DNA of 39,001 bases from Pseudomonadales bacterium. GTDB lineage: Bacteria; Pseudomonadota; Gammaproteobacteria; Pseudomonadales; Azotimanducaceae. The DNA lies in contig SLTB01000055.1 of NCBI GenBank assembly GCA_007130155.1, positions 1 through 39,001 on the forward strand. Direction: 5' to 3'. Positions 8,282-16,530 of this stretch are shown piece by piece. Numbering within the stretch: the stretch's first letter is position 1; every line of letters begins with the position of its first letter. The notes under the pieces were generated by a model that did no database searches, was not told the DNA's origin, and worked only from the letters and a program-made list of their open reading frames with translations. Both the position numbers and the translations under genes were made by a program.

Positions 8282-8651
8282 TACCCATCTCCTGCTCTGG
8301 GCTGCGGGTCAGCCCGATCGCCTGTCGTCCGACGCCCGGAGCCTGATCATGGCGGACGAGCACGAGCTTGTGTTCAGTGCGGCGAGTATCTGGGAGATCG
8401 CTATCAAGCGCGGCCTGGGCCGCAGTGATTTCCGCGTGGATCCTGCGCTGCTGCGCCGCGGTTTGCTCGAAAATGGCTACGATGAACTGCCCATTACCGG
8501 CAGACACGCTCTGGCGGTGGATCGACTGCCGGATCTGCATCGGGACCCCTTCGATCGCATGCTGATTGCACAAGCCGTCGAGGAGAGTGTTCTGCTGCTC
8601 TCATCAGACGTGCAGGTGGCTCAGTATCCCGGTCCAATCCGTCGAGTCTGA
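8265..8651 (+). CDS. vapC: PIN-domain toxin ribonuclease (VapC type)
   Basis: A 128-residue PIN-domain endoribonuclease, the toxin partner of the overlapping Phd/YefM antitoxin. The acidic metal-binding residues of PIN proteins are visible: Asp in ILLLDTHLLLWA near the N-terminus, Glu in SAASIWEIAIK, the Asp pair in HRDPFDRMLIAQA and Asp in LLLSSD. All conserved motifs are intact, so the toxin should be active; the RNA target is not predictable. The LLDTH-LLLWA/ASIWEIAIK pattern fits the PIN subgroup usually paired with Phd-type antitoxins. The cassette sits alone between metabolic genes and may have arrived by transfer. Confidence 0.92.
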   Translation: MILLLDTHLLLWAAGQPDRLSSDARSLIMADEHELVFSAASIWEIAIKRGLGRSDFRVDPALLRRGLLENGYDELPITGRHALAVDRLPDLHRDPFDRMLIAQAVEESVLLLSSDVQVAQYPGPIRRV

Positions 8652-8702
8652 AGGGCCGGAGGTGACTGGAGCGGGGAAACCCGGTTCAGAGCCTGATGGG
8701 GC

Positions 8703-9776
8703 TCAGGACAGAGCAGGCAGCAGCTCCCGCCCCACGCGCTCGAGAACCTCGTAGCGGGGATCGAAGGCCGGCAGGATCATCACTTCGTCCAGGCCTGCCG
8801 CATGCAGGGCCCCCAGGCGGTCGATGAGCTGGTCGCGGCTGCCCACCATGCAGGTGGCTTCGATCAGGCGAGCACTCAAGAAGCGCTCCTCTTCGGGCAG
8901 CACCCAGCAGTTGTGGCCGGCGTGGATGCGCTGATGCAGGCGCTGTGCAGGGACCTGATCGAGCAGGGCGCAGTAGTCCTCCCAGATGTCCGCCACGACT
9001 GATGGCGGCGGCTGGCCGAACTGACGGTGCTGATCGTAGGCGTAGTGCAGCGTCGCCATGGCGAAGGCACCACACTCGGCGCGGATGCGCGGCGAGTCCG
9101 CCGTCTCGCCGGCATCGAGAATGCTGATGGTGGTGAGCGCGGTGGTGTGAAACGAGCGGCGTTGCAGACGTCGCCCTGCGGCTTCGGCGCCCTCCCTGAC
9201 GAAGCCGAGCAGGCGTTCGAGCACCTGAGGATTGGCAGGCAGGCCAAAGACTGCGCCGTCCCCGTGGCGACCAGCCAGTGCCAGCGAGCGGGGTCCGAAG
9301 CCTGAGACGTAGAGCGGAATGGGATCGACGAAGTTGGCGAAGCCACGCTCGGGCATGATGTGGCGTATGGGCGTCGAGCTGTCAGCGAAGCGCACCTCCG
9401 CCTCGTCCCCGCGCAGCAGCGGGCGCAGTTCTTCCAGGTAGCGGTCGAACTCGGCGATGCGCTGGGGTTTGCGGCCCATCACCCGCATGGCAGTGTTGCC
9501 GGCACCAACGCCGAGAAAAGTCCGGCCGGGGGCGATGGCGTTGATGGTCGCAATGGAGGCCGCCGTCACCGCTGCCGGCCGCGTGCCGGTAACGGCCACT
9601 CCCGTGCCGAGACCGATGCGCGAGGTCCGATCGGCAGCCAGCGCCAGGGTGGCGTAGCAGTCGGACCAGAGCATCTGGCTGTCGGCAAACCATAGCCTTT
9701 GGTACCCGAGCTGCTCGGCGCGAACGGCATAGTCGATGTCGCCAATGTGACTGGCGACGCATACTCCAAGCTGCAT
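8703..9776 (-). CDS. LLM-class (luciferase-like) flavin-dependent oxidoreductase
   Basis: A 357-residue TIM-barrel protein of the bacterial luciferase-like superfamily, which uses FMN or F420. Family features are the opening MQLGVCVASHIGDIDYAVRA, YQRLWFADSQ, the IGLGTGVAVTGTRPA strand, the FLGVGAGNTAMRVMG loop and a late VGSRDQLIDRLGALHAAGLDEVMILP segment. The substrate is unknown. The ATG at 9776 is supported by GGAGAG nine bases upstream and by the family N-terminus; the frame remains open upstream. It converges with the toxin gene and is divergent from the exporter operon 212 bp away. No neighbour suggests a pathway. Confidence 0.85.
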   Translation of the reverse strand: MQLGVCVASHIGDIDYAVRAEQLGYQRLWFADSQMLWSDCYATLALAADRTSRIGLGTGVAVTGTRPAAVTAASIATINAIAPGRTFLGVGAGNTAMRVMGRKPQRIAEFDRYLEELRPLLRGDEAEVRFADSSTPIRHIMPERGFANFVDPIPLYVSGFGPRSLALAGRHGDGAVFGLPANPQVLERLLGFVREGAEAAGRRLQRRSFHTTALTTISILDAGETADSPRIRAECGAFAMATLHYAYDQHRQFGQPPPSVVADIWEDYCALLDQVPAQRLHQRIHAGHNCWVLPEEERFLSARLIEATCMVGSRDQLIDRLGALHAAGLDEVMILPAFDPRYEVLERVGRELLPALS

Positions 9777-9988
9777 GACTTGCGCTCTCCATCTCCACTT
9801 TCGAACTGCATATTGACCCATTTCGGCCAGCCGGTCCTTCAGCCGTGTCGGCTCGGCGCTGTCTGTGGTCGCTGCTGCCCATCGAGGTCGATGGTTTGGC
9901 ATGCAACCTGCTGTAGATTGGGTGGTCGAAGCGAAGTCCGGCCCTTCGATAGACCACTGCACTTCTCCCACGGGCTCCAGGAGTATTC

Positions 9989-11449
9989 ATGCAACGCATT
10001 GCCGGTGGGATCCTCATGCTCGCTGCCCTTGCTGCGGGCCTGCTGTTTTTTCGTGGTAACGACGAAGCCGGCAGGCTGCAGATCGAGAGCGCTGCAGTGG
10101 AGCGCCGGGACCTGTCGCGCATCGTGACGTCCTCGGGACGGATTGCGCCGCTGGTGATGGTGGAAGTGGGGTCGCAGCTCTCCGGACAGGTGGCCAGTAT
10201 CGAAGCCGACTTCAACGATCGGGTCGCCGCCGGGGCCTTGCTGGCTCGGCTCGATCCCCAGTCTTTCCAGACCCGGGTCAGGGAGGCCGAGGCGGCCCTG
10301 GAGGTGGCCGCAGCCCAGGTGACGGTATCGGAGGCGACCATCCTGCGCGCGAAGGCCGAGCTCAACGCGGCCGAGCGAGGCTTTGCCCGGGCCCAGGCCC
10401 TGCGTGAGCGAGGTACCTTCTCCGCCGTGCAGTTCGACGAAGCCGAGACGGCGCTCGAGGTCGCGCGCGCTGCCCTGGCTGTTGCCGAGGCGAATCTTCG
10501 CAATGCCAAGGCGACGCTGCAGCAGCGGGATGCCACCGGCGAGAGTGCGCGGGTGGATCTGGAGCGGACCTTCATCCGCTCACCCATCGACGGCATCGTC
10601 GTCGACAGGCAGATCGATGCTGGTCAGACCGTGGCAGCGAGCCTCAACGCGCCGATCCTGTTTCTCATCGCGCAGGATCTGGCACGGATTCAGATCGAGG
10701 CCCAGGTGGACGAAGCGGACATCGGTCGCATCGAGGTCGGCCAACCGGTGACCTTCGACGTCGATGCCTGGCCTGATCAGAGCTTTCGCGGCACGGTCAC
10801 CCAGGTCCGGCTGGCAGCCACCGCCGAACAGAACGTGGTCACCTATACCGTGGTCATCGAGGCCGACAATCCCCGGCAGCGGCTGCTGCCGGGCATGACC
10901 GCCAATGTCTCCATCGTCACCGGAACCGTCGCCGGTGTCCTCACCGTGCCGGCGGCGGCCCTGCGCTTTTCGCCCCGCGGCACGGCCGAGGCACTGGTGG
11001 TGGATGGGGGCGCGGGAGGAAGCGGATCAGGTGCGGGAGCAGGGGGTGGTGGCCCTGCCGCCATGGTCGAACGTCTGACAACCGAACTTGACCTCGATGC
11101 CGCGCAGCAGGCAGAGGTGCGGGATAAGCTCGCCGAAGCGTTCCGACGCCTGCGGGGACAGATGCAGGCCGGCGGCGCTCCTCCCGACGTGCAGGGGCTC
11201 ATGCGGCGCGCCCTGGCGGATGTGCTGACTGCGGAACAGCTGGCCCGTTTCGAAGCCCTGCAAAGCCAACGTGCCGGGGGGCGGGACGGTGGTGCACGGG
11301 GCACGATCTGGATCGAGACCGACGACGGCCGGCTGCGATCGCAGCGCGTGGTTATCGGTTTGTCCGACGGGCAGTTCACCGAGGTCACCGGGGCCGATCT
11401 CGAGGAGGGGACGCGGGTCGTTCTCCGGGTGCGCGAGCCGCGCTCATGA
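9989..11449 (+). CDS. MacA-like periplasmic adaptor with LTXXQ-type insert
   Basis: A 486-residue membrane-fusion (HlyD/RND adaptor) protein that should link the ABC exporter below to an outer-membrane channel. An N-terminal membrane anchor (about 5-22) precedes a lipoyl-like half (SSGRIAPLVMVEVGSQLSG), a long alpha-helical hairpin (about 95-185), the second lipoyl half (RSPIDGIVVDRQID) and beta-barrel domains (IQIEAQVDEADIGRI). Unusually, residues about 340-438 interrupt the last domain: a Gly/Ser/Ala-rich linker followed by helices with LDAAQQAEV and LTAEQLARF, resembling the paired LTXXQ motifs of Spy/CpxP chaperones. The canonical strand resumes at TIWIETDDG. CAGGAG precedes the ATG. It overlaps the ATPase gene by 4 bp. 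Confidence 0.9.
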   Translation: MQRIAGGILMLAALAAGLLFFRGNDEAGRLQIESAAVERRDLSRIVTSSGRIAPLVMVEVGSQLSGQVASIEADFNDRVAAGALLARLDPQSFQTRVREAEAALEVAAAQVTVSEATILRAKAELNAAERGFARAQALRERGTFSAVQFDEAETALEVARAALAVAEANLRNAKATLQQRDATGESARVDLERTFIRSPIDGIVVDRQIDAGQTVAASLNAPILFLIAQDLARIQIEAQVDEADIGRIEVGQPVTFDVDAWPDQSFRGTVTQVRLAATAEQNVVTYTVVIEADNPRQRLLPGMTANVSIVTGTVAGVLTVPAAALRFSPRGTAEALVVDGGAGGSGSGAGAGGGGPAAMVERLTTELDLDAAQQAEVRDKLAEAFRRLRGQMQAGGAPPDVQGLMRRALADVLTAEQLARFEALQSQRAGGRDGGARGTIWIETDDGRLRSQRVVIGLSDGQFTEVTGADLEEGTRVVLRVREPRS

Positions 11450-12126
11450 CCGGGCCCCTGATTCAGGCCCGGGGTCTGGGCCGCGTCTATCGGCTGGGTG
11501 GTGGCGATGTGCATGCCCTGCGCAGCATCGATGTGGACATCGACGCGGGCGATTACGTGGCGGTGATGGGGGCTTCGGGTTCCGGCAAGTCCACATTCAT
11601 GAATCTGCTCGGTGCTCTGGACAGCCCCACCTCGGGCGAACTGGTGGTGGCCGGCGAGTTGCTGGCAGACCGGGACCCCGATGATTTGGCAGCTTTTCGC
11701 AATCGCATCATCGGCTTCGTGTTTCAGCAGTTCAATCTGCTGCCGCGGACCACGGCGCTGGACAACGTTGCACTGCCTTTGTTGTACCGCGGCTGGAGCG
11801 TCAAGCAGCGCCGGGAGCGGGCACTGGCCTGTCTCGAGCAGGTGGGCCTCGCTGATCGGACCGATCACCATCCGGGCCAGCTTTCAGGCGGGCAACAGCA
11901 GCGGGTGGCCATTGCCCGGGCTCTGGCCGGCAAACCGACGATTCTGCTGGCGGATGAACCCACCGGCGCCCTCGACACCCAGACCTCCGCTGACGTCATG
12001 GACATCTTCGACAGTCTCAACGCCCAGGGCATCACCATCATTCTGGTGACCCACGAGGACGACGTGGGTGCCCATGCCCGGCGTCGCATCCTGTTTCGCG
12101 ACGGGCAGATCGTGGAGGACGTTTGA
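11446..12126 (+). CDS. ABC transporter ATP-binding protein (MacB/LolD type)
   Basis: A 226-residue nucleotide-binding subunit of the exporter. Walker A is GASGSGKST (42-50), the Q-loop lies in FVFQQFNLLPR, the signature is LSGGQQQR, Walker B is ILLADEPTG, and the switch His is in LVTHE. Length and motifs put it with the MacB/LolD/FtsE group that drives substrate movement from the periplasmic side. It is a separate protein here, unlike E. coli MacB, where ATPase and membrane domain are fused. The start ATG overlaps the adaptor stop (ATGA), which implies translational coupling. Confidence 0.95.
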   Translation: MTGPLIQARGLGRVYRLGGGDVHALRSIDVDIDAGDYVAVMGASGSGKSTFMNLLGALDSPTSGELVVAGELLADRDPDDLAAFRNRIIGFVFQQFNLLPRTTALDNVALPLLYRGWSVKQRRERALACLEQVGLADRTDHHPGQLSGGQQQRVAIARALAGKPTILLADEPTGALDTQTSADVMDIFDSLNAQGITIILVTHEDDVGAHARRRILFRDGQIVEDV

Positions 12127-13376
12127 TGAGTCCCATGGCTGCCATTCTGGTGGCGCTGACGGCGTTGCGGGTCAACGCGCTGCGCAGTCTGCTGGCCATC
12201 GTCGGTGTCGTCTTCGGGGTGGCGGCGGTGATCATTACCGTGGCCCTGGCGCAAGGGGCCCGGGATGCGGTGGAGGAGCAGATCGCCAGTCTCGGCTCCA
12301 ACACGCTCAACATCCGACCCGGCTCGGACATGCGCGGGGGTCGCCGTGGCGGCGCGGGTTCAGGCCTGCCCTTCGCCACTGCGGACGTGGAGGCGCTGCG
12401 ATCGAATCTGCCGGTGGTGACGTCCGCTTCCGGAACCATTCAGTCCCAGGTGACCGCCACGGTGGATGGCGTCAACTGGCCCACTCAGATTCTGGGCGGC
12501 AACGACGAGTTTCTCGAGGTGCGGGATTGGCGCATCGAAACGGGCCGCAGTTTCACGGCAGCCGAGGACGCGCGGGGCGCGCGCCTGGCCGTGCTCGGTC
12601 GAACCGTGGCGGAAGAACTCTTTCCCGGTGGCAGTGCCATCGGCTCCACGCTGCGGCTCAATGGCCAGCCCTTCGAAGTCATCGGCATCCTGGCCGAGCG
12701 CGGGCAGGGCAGCTTCGGCCAGGATCAGGATGACATCATCCTGGCGCCGGTGACGACGGTGCGTACCCGCGTTGCTGGATTTTCCCGGGCCGGCGTCCGG
12801 GATCCGGTGCAGGTGATCTGGGTGAAGATCGCCCCCGGCGTGAACATGGCTGAGGCCGAGGAGGACATCGCCGCCCTGCTGCGTCAGCGCCGCAACCTCG
12901 CAGCGGGCGCCCGCGATGACTTCACGGTACGCAACTTCGCCGACTTCATCCGCGCCTTCAATGAGACCCAGCGGGTCCTGGGTCTGCTGCTTGCTGCTGC
13001 GGGTCTGATCACCCTGCTGGTGGGCGGCATCGGCATCATGAACGTCATGCTGGTTTCCGTCACCGAGCGCACCCGGGAGATCGGATTGCGCTTGGCGGTG
13101 GGTGCCCGTCGGCGGGACATCCGCTACCAGTTCCTCACCGAATCGGTGGTGCTGTGCGCCATCGGCAGTCTGCTGGGTCTGGCGCTGGGGGTGGCGGTGG
13201 CCTTGGCGGTGGAAGGGCTGGGCCCGGAGCTGGGTGTGGAACTCAGCGTCAGCGTGGATCCGTCCATCGCCCTGATTGCCATTTTCTCCGCGGTGGTCGT
13301 GGGGGTGCTGTTCGGTTTCTATCCCGCCCACCGTGCCAGCCGGCTGGATCCCATCGAGGCCCTGCGCCACGAGTGA
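12126..13376 (+). CDS. MacB-type ABC transporter permease
   Basis: A 416-residue inner-membrane permease. One membrane helix near the N-terminus (about 13-38) is followed by a large periplasmic MacB-type domain (about 40-275) and three C-terminal helices of the FtsX-like domain, with the conserved GGIGIMNVMLVSVTERTREIGLRLAVGA segment and a C-terminal PAHRASRLDPIEALRHE. The ATG at 12126 is preferred over a TTG one codon earlier because GGAGG lies seven bases before it; it shares one base with the ATPase stop. The outer-membrane channel is not encoded here, so a TolC-like protein elsewhere is presumed. Substrate unknown. Confidence 0.94.
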   Translation: MSPMAAILVALTALRVNALRSLLAIVGVVFGVAAVIITVALAQGARDAVEEQIASLGSNTLNIRPGSDMRGGRRGGAGSGLPFATADVEALRSNLPVVTSASGTIQSQVTATVDGVNWPTQILGGNDEFLEVRDWRIETGRSFTAAEDARGARLAVLGRTVAEELFPGGSAIGSTLRLNGQPFEVIGILAERGQGSFGQDQDDIILAPVTTVRTRVAGFSRAGVRDPVQVIWVKIAPGVNMAEAEEDIAALLRQRRNLAAGARDDFTVRNFADFIRAFNETQRVLGLLLAAAGLITLLVGGIGIMNVMLVSVTERTREIGLRLAVGARRRDIRYQFLTESVVLCAIGSLLGLALGVAVALAVEGLGPELGVELSVSVDPSIALIAIFSAVVVGVLFGFYPAHRASRLDPIEALRHE

Positions 13377-13384
13377 CGCCGCAG

Positions 13385-13732
13385 TCAGCCGTGGTCGTGA
13401 TCATGTGGTCTGGCGGCCAGGGCTTCAGCTCGCAGGGCGAGATCGCCTGCGCCGCCGAGTCCTTTCTCCGTGACGATGGCCCTGAGGGCCGTGAGCCAGC
13501 AGTCGTAGTAGGGGTAGGGGGTTCCGGGCGCAGCTTGGCGCTCCCAGGTTGCAATGGCTTCCATGAGGCGCGCCCGGAACTCGTCCCAGGAGAAACACCC
13601 GGCATCCGCGAGACTGACCGCCATGCCGAAGGCGCGGGCCTCCCAGGGCGCCCCGAACAGCAGTTCGCCGTTGGCGCTCGGTGGGGCCTCAGGCGCATCA
13701 CTGTCGATCCATGGCGGGCTGCCACCGCTCAT
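13385..13732 (-). CDS. Nitrile hydratase accessory protein (beta-subunit-like)
   Basis: A 115-residue protein resembling the N-terminal half of nitrile hydratase beta subunits ([20 protein letters not shown], then [16 protein letters not shown]), as do the small activators of cobalt-type enzymes, which help load cobalt or swap the alpha subunit. The C-terminus ends in an HDHDHG tract that may bind metal. It is the third nitrile-hydratase gene of the operon and overlaps the alpha-subunit gene by 4 bp, so it is likely co-translated. The order beta-alpha-activator is the one seen in known cobalt-type operons. Confidence 0.88.
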   Translation of the reverse strand: MSGGSPPWIDSDAPEAPPSANGELLFGAPWEARAFGMAVSLADAGCFSWDEFRARLMEAIATWERQAAPGTPYPYYDCWLTALRAIVTEKGLGGAGDLALRAEALAARPHDHDHG

Positions 13733-14346
13733 GCGGGCCGCGGCTCCGGAACCTGCTCGACGCCGATCATCGCATCCCGGGTGACCAGGGCAGCGAGATC
13801 GTCTTCACTCCAGGCCTCGGTGCCCCGCGGCCGCTTGGGCAGCACGAGGTAGCGGACTTCGGCGCTGGAATCCCAGACCCGGATCTCGGTGTCAGGGGCG
13901 AGCTGCGTGCCGAACTCCGTCAGCACCGCCCGCGGTTCCCGGACGATGCGGGAACGGTACTCGGGGCTCTTGTACCAGCGGGGCGGCAGCCCGAGCACCG
14001 CCCACGGGTAGCAGGAGCACAGGGTGCAGACCACCACGTTGTGGACGCGCTCGGTGTTCTCCACCACCACCAGCTGCTCCATCTGCCCGCCGGGGCCGCT
14101 GTCGATGCCGAGTTCAGCCACCGCGTCGCTGCCATTTTCCAGCAGGCGCTGGCGGAAATCTGCATCGCTCCAGGCCCTGGCCACCACCCGGGCACCGTTC
14201 ATGGGGCCAATGCGCTCGTTGAAGGTGGCGATCACAGCATCCACCGCAGCTGGATCGAGCAGGCCTTTTTCGATGAGCAGACTCTCAAGGGCTTCGGCCC
14301 GAATGGCAGGGTCGTCGGGGTGGTGTTGATGATCATGGTCAGACAT
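13729..14346 (-). CDS. nthA: Nitrile hydratase alpha subunit, cobalt type
   Basis: The 205-residue metal-binding subunit of nitrile hydratase, which hydrates nitriles to amides. The metal-binding claw is seen at 107-112 as CTLCSC; Thr after the first Cys marks the cobalt type, whereas iron enzymes have Ser there. The N-terminus carries a His/Asp-rich stretch ([12 protein letters not shown]). Other family features are [35 protein letters not shown] and [13 protein letters not shown]. It overlaps the beta gene by 8 bp and the accessory gene by 4 bp. Thiocyanate hydrolase gamma subunits share the claw, but the beta gene here is of the nitrile-hydratase kind. Confidence 0.95.
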   Translation of the reverse strand: MSDHDHQHHPDDPAIRAEALESLLIEKGLLDPAAVDAVIATFNERIGPMNGARVVARAWSDADFRQRLLENGSDAVAELGIDSGPGGQMEQLVVVENTERVHNVVVCTLCSCYPWAVLGLPPRWYKSPEYRSRIVREPRAVLTEFGTQLAPDTEIRVWDSSAEVRYLVLPKRPRGTEAWSEDDLAALVTRDAMIGVEQVPEPRPA

Positions 14347-15016
14347 CGGCGAGTTCCAGATAGGGTTCGAACAGGTCGAGGTGCACGCGCAGGGCCGGGT
14401 CCGCCTCGCTGCCCCATAATTCCTTGCCGGTGAACATCACCGTATAGAGATGCTTGGGTTGGTCGCCGTGACCATGGGCATGGCTGTCTGGATAGACCCA
14501 CGCGTCATGGCAGGTGAGGATCCGCCCCCATTTGCCGCGAGCATAGCGGGGCAGACGGGTGTGACCGGCTTTCACATCGGTTACCGTCCGGACCGGATCG
14601 CCGGTGGCGAATTGCGGTGGCTGGCGCAGCTGACGACGATTGTCGGCGGATGCGGCGGGTGTGACGCGATCGGGATGGGGCGACGGGCGGGCTGCGATGC
14701 GGGCATGCGGTCGGCCTCCAAGTACCTGAGCACGGGCGGTGATCTCGGTCTGCTCGACGAGGCCGGTTTCAGCCAGCAGCGTTTCGACAGCACCCAGCCA
14801 GCGCCCGTAGTAGCCATGCTCCAGATACGCAATGGGGTCGATGCGCTCAATGGCGTGGCGGAAGCGATCCGCGTTGCCGGTGGCGCCGGCACGCCCGGCT
14901 GCCATCACCATGGCGAAGACCGAGGCTTCCCAGCGCTGATGGAAGGCCGGTTCGTCCTCTTCCCGCTGGATCGGCCCGAAACCGTGCATGCCGCCGAGAT
15001 CATGGATGCCGTCCAT
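14339..15016 (-). CDS. nthB: Nitrile hydratase beta subunit
   Basis: The 225-residue partner of the alpha subunit. It opens with the family signature [16 protein letters not shown], continues with [12 protein letters not shown] and [18 protein letters not shown], and ends with the SH3-like C-terminal domain ([39 protein letters not shown]). Length is normal for the family. The start ATG lies one base after the dioxygenase stop codon, so the two genes are almost certainly translated from one message. Together with the alpha subunit it forms the active-site cleft. Confidence 0.95.
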   Translation of the reverse strand: MDGIHDLGGMHGFGPIQREEDEPAFHQRWEASVFAMVMAAGRAGATGNADRFRHAIERIDPIAYLEHGYYGRWLGAVETLLAETGLVEQTEITARAQVLGGRPHARIAARPSPHPDRVTPAASADNRRQLRQPPQFATGDPVRTVTDVKAGHTRLPRYARGKWGRILTCHDAWVYPDSHAHGHGDQPKHLYTVMFTGKELWGSEADPALRVHLDLFEPYLELADV

Positions 15017-15017
15017 G

Positions 15018-15926
15018 TCAGCTGTCGCGATCCTGCTGCGACTTCAGATAGAGATAAAGTTGCCGGTCGTGACGGCTGGTGGCGGACAGGCGACCCGGTC
15101 GAACCCAGGGTTGCCAGCGGGGCGGGGCGACACCCTCGGGCGCATCTCCCATCACCGTCACCCGCTGAATCACCCGTTCCCCCTCGAAATCGTTGAGCAC
15201 GAAGTGCTGGGTGGCGCGGTTGTCCCACATGGCGATGGTGTTTTCCCGCCAGCGATAGCGGATGGTGAAGCGTGGTTTCTGCACCCAGCCGGTCAGGTAG
15301 CGCAGCAGCATGTCGCTCTCAGTGGCGTTCATCTCGACGATGCGGCGGGTGAAGTGCTCATTGACGTACAGCGCCTTGCGCCCGGATACCGGATGTACGC
15401 GCACCACCGGGTGCACGGCCATCTGCTCCGGGCGGTTGTGAGGAGCGGCGTCATGCAGAGCCGTGAGGCCGCAGCAGAGTTCCTGCATGGGCGCGGACAG
15501 CTCATCAAAGGCCTGGCAAAGATTGCTCCACATGGTGTCGCCACCGTAAGCGGGGCACTTCACCATCTTCAGGATGGACATCAACGCCGGGTCGGAGCGG
15601 AAGGTGATGTCGGTGTGCCACTCGTCGGCCACGCCCCCCTGGCTTGCCGCCAGCTCGAACAGTTCCGGGTGCGCAGTGAATGGGTTCTTCAGGTTCGGGT
15701 GGCCCTCCAGAGGGCCGAAGCGGCGGCCCAGCGCCAAGTGTTCGTCGACGCTGATCGTCTGCTCCGGGAAGAACAGTACCATGTGCTCGACCAGCATGGC
15801 CTTGATGGTCTCGACGTCGGCATCGCTGACATCACCGAGGTCGATACCCCGAACCTCTGCTCCCAGCGCACCGGCCAGGCGATCGACCTGCGAGTCATTG
15901 TGTTCCCGTGTCACGGCGGTGGTCAT
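15018..15926 (-). CDS. TauD/TfdA-family Fe(II)/2-oxoglutarate dioxygenase
   Basis: A 302-residue non-heme iron dioxygenase. The iron ligands are visible as H104 and D106 (WHTDITF) and H241 (NRATQHFVL), and the 2-oxoglutarate-binding arginines as R251/R255 (ERVIQRV). The N-terminal GAEVRGIDLGDVSDADVETI and FGPLEGHP are typical of the TauD/TfdA group, whose members hydroxylate taurine, aryloxyacetates, carnitine precursors and some isonitrile precursors. The substrate is unknown. It is the first gene of the nitrile-hydratase operon and touches nthB, so its product probably lies in the same pathway. A weak AGGGG precedes the ATG. Confidence 0.92.
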   Translation of the reverse strand: MTTAVTREHNDSQVDRLAGALGAEVRGIDLGDVSDADVETIKAMLVEHMVLFFPEQTISVDEHLALGRRFGPLEGHPNLKNPFTAHPELFELAASQGGVADEWHTDITFRSDPALMSILKMVKCPAYGGDTMWSNLCQAFDELSAPMQELCCGLTALHDAAPHNRPEQMAVHPVVRVHPVSGRKALYVNEHFTRRIVEMNATESDMLLRYLTGWVQKPRFTIRYRWRENTIAMWDNRATQHFVLNDFEGERVIQRVTVMGDAPEGVAPPRWQPWVRPGRLSATSRHDRQLYLYLKSQQDRDS

Positions 15927-16079
15927 CGCTCATGCCCCTTTAGGCTGACGTGAGGCACTCTATGCTGGCACATCCCTTGCTGATCGGCACCCGCTCGCCG
16001 GCTGGTGAGATTTCCGGGCTAAGTCGTCGCTGGGAAAAGGTAGAAGTGCGGCTCATGGAAGCCGATGCCAGCGCCCAGC

Positions 16080-16316
16080 TCGGTGCGCGGGTGCGGCACG
16101 GGTCAACAACCGGGAGCTGATGGACTTCTGTGCTGTGGATCCGCGGATTCCGGCAGCACTTTTTATGTCCGGCTGCTGTATCCGGAGCGATCAGCGGCCG
16201 TGGCCGCCGGGGCCATCGCCATGGGAGTCAGTGCGGGAGCGGTTCTCGGGAACTTGCGCGATCTGATGGGTCCTCAGCTGGTCGGGATGCAGAATCCCGA
16301 TCCCGAAGCCCGCTGA
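16080..16316 (+). pseudogene. Remnant of an amidohydrolase (amidohydrolase_2-like) gene
   Basis: Two reading frames carry successive pieces of one protein pattern. The frame of 16096 reads ARVNNRELMDFCAVDPR. From about 16150 the frame of 16065 reads STFYVRLLYPERSAAVAAGA. Joined, they match the ARxxNRxLxDFCxxDPR ... PLxDPERAxxAAxxAIAMG stretch of TIM-barrel amidohydrolases (decarboxylase/metal-dependent hydrolase type). Both ends of the gene are missing, and no single frame is intact. It lies between the dioxygenase and the PPOX gene on the opposite strand. The family call is by eye. Confidence 0.55.
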
Positions 16317-16530
16317 ATTGCCGAGTCCGATCGCCATCGGCACAGTCGGGGCGGGGGGATGGTCGTCCCGTCCTGCTTCCTCGTTGCGTTGCGGCGATCG
16401 TTCTGATCACCGCCCCCGTCACCGGCGGATTCGGCTTGTTTGCGTTTCTGGGCACCGGGACCCTGTTGCCAGGTCTCCTGTGACGGGCTGCTGAGGTCGT
16501 CAGCAGTCCGTCCAGTTTGCTCTGGGACGC

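Noticed and set aside
8652-8702. Possible terminator GAGCC-N6-GGCTC between the toxin and the LLM gene
   Set aside because: Short stem without a T-run; not convincing on either strand.
13729-14346. Thiocyanate hydrolase gamma subunit as an alternative to nitrile hydratase alpha
   Set aside because: The companion gene is a single full-length nitrile-hydratase beta with [16 protein letters not shown], and the accessory protein follows; the thiocyanate enzyme has separate alpha and beta chains.
16320-16483. Hydrophobic tail VLITAPVTGGFGLFAFLGTGTLLPGLL in a plus-strand frame
   Set aside because: Looks like a membrane helix but has no start, ribosome site or recognised family; it may be part of the decayed region, and the evidence is too thin for a gene.
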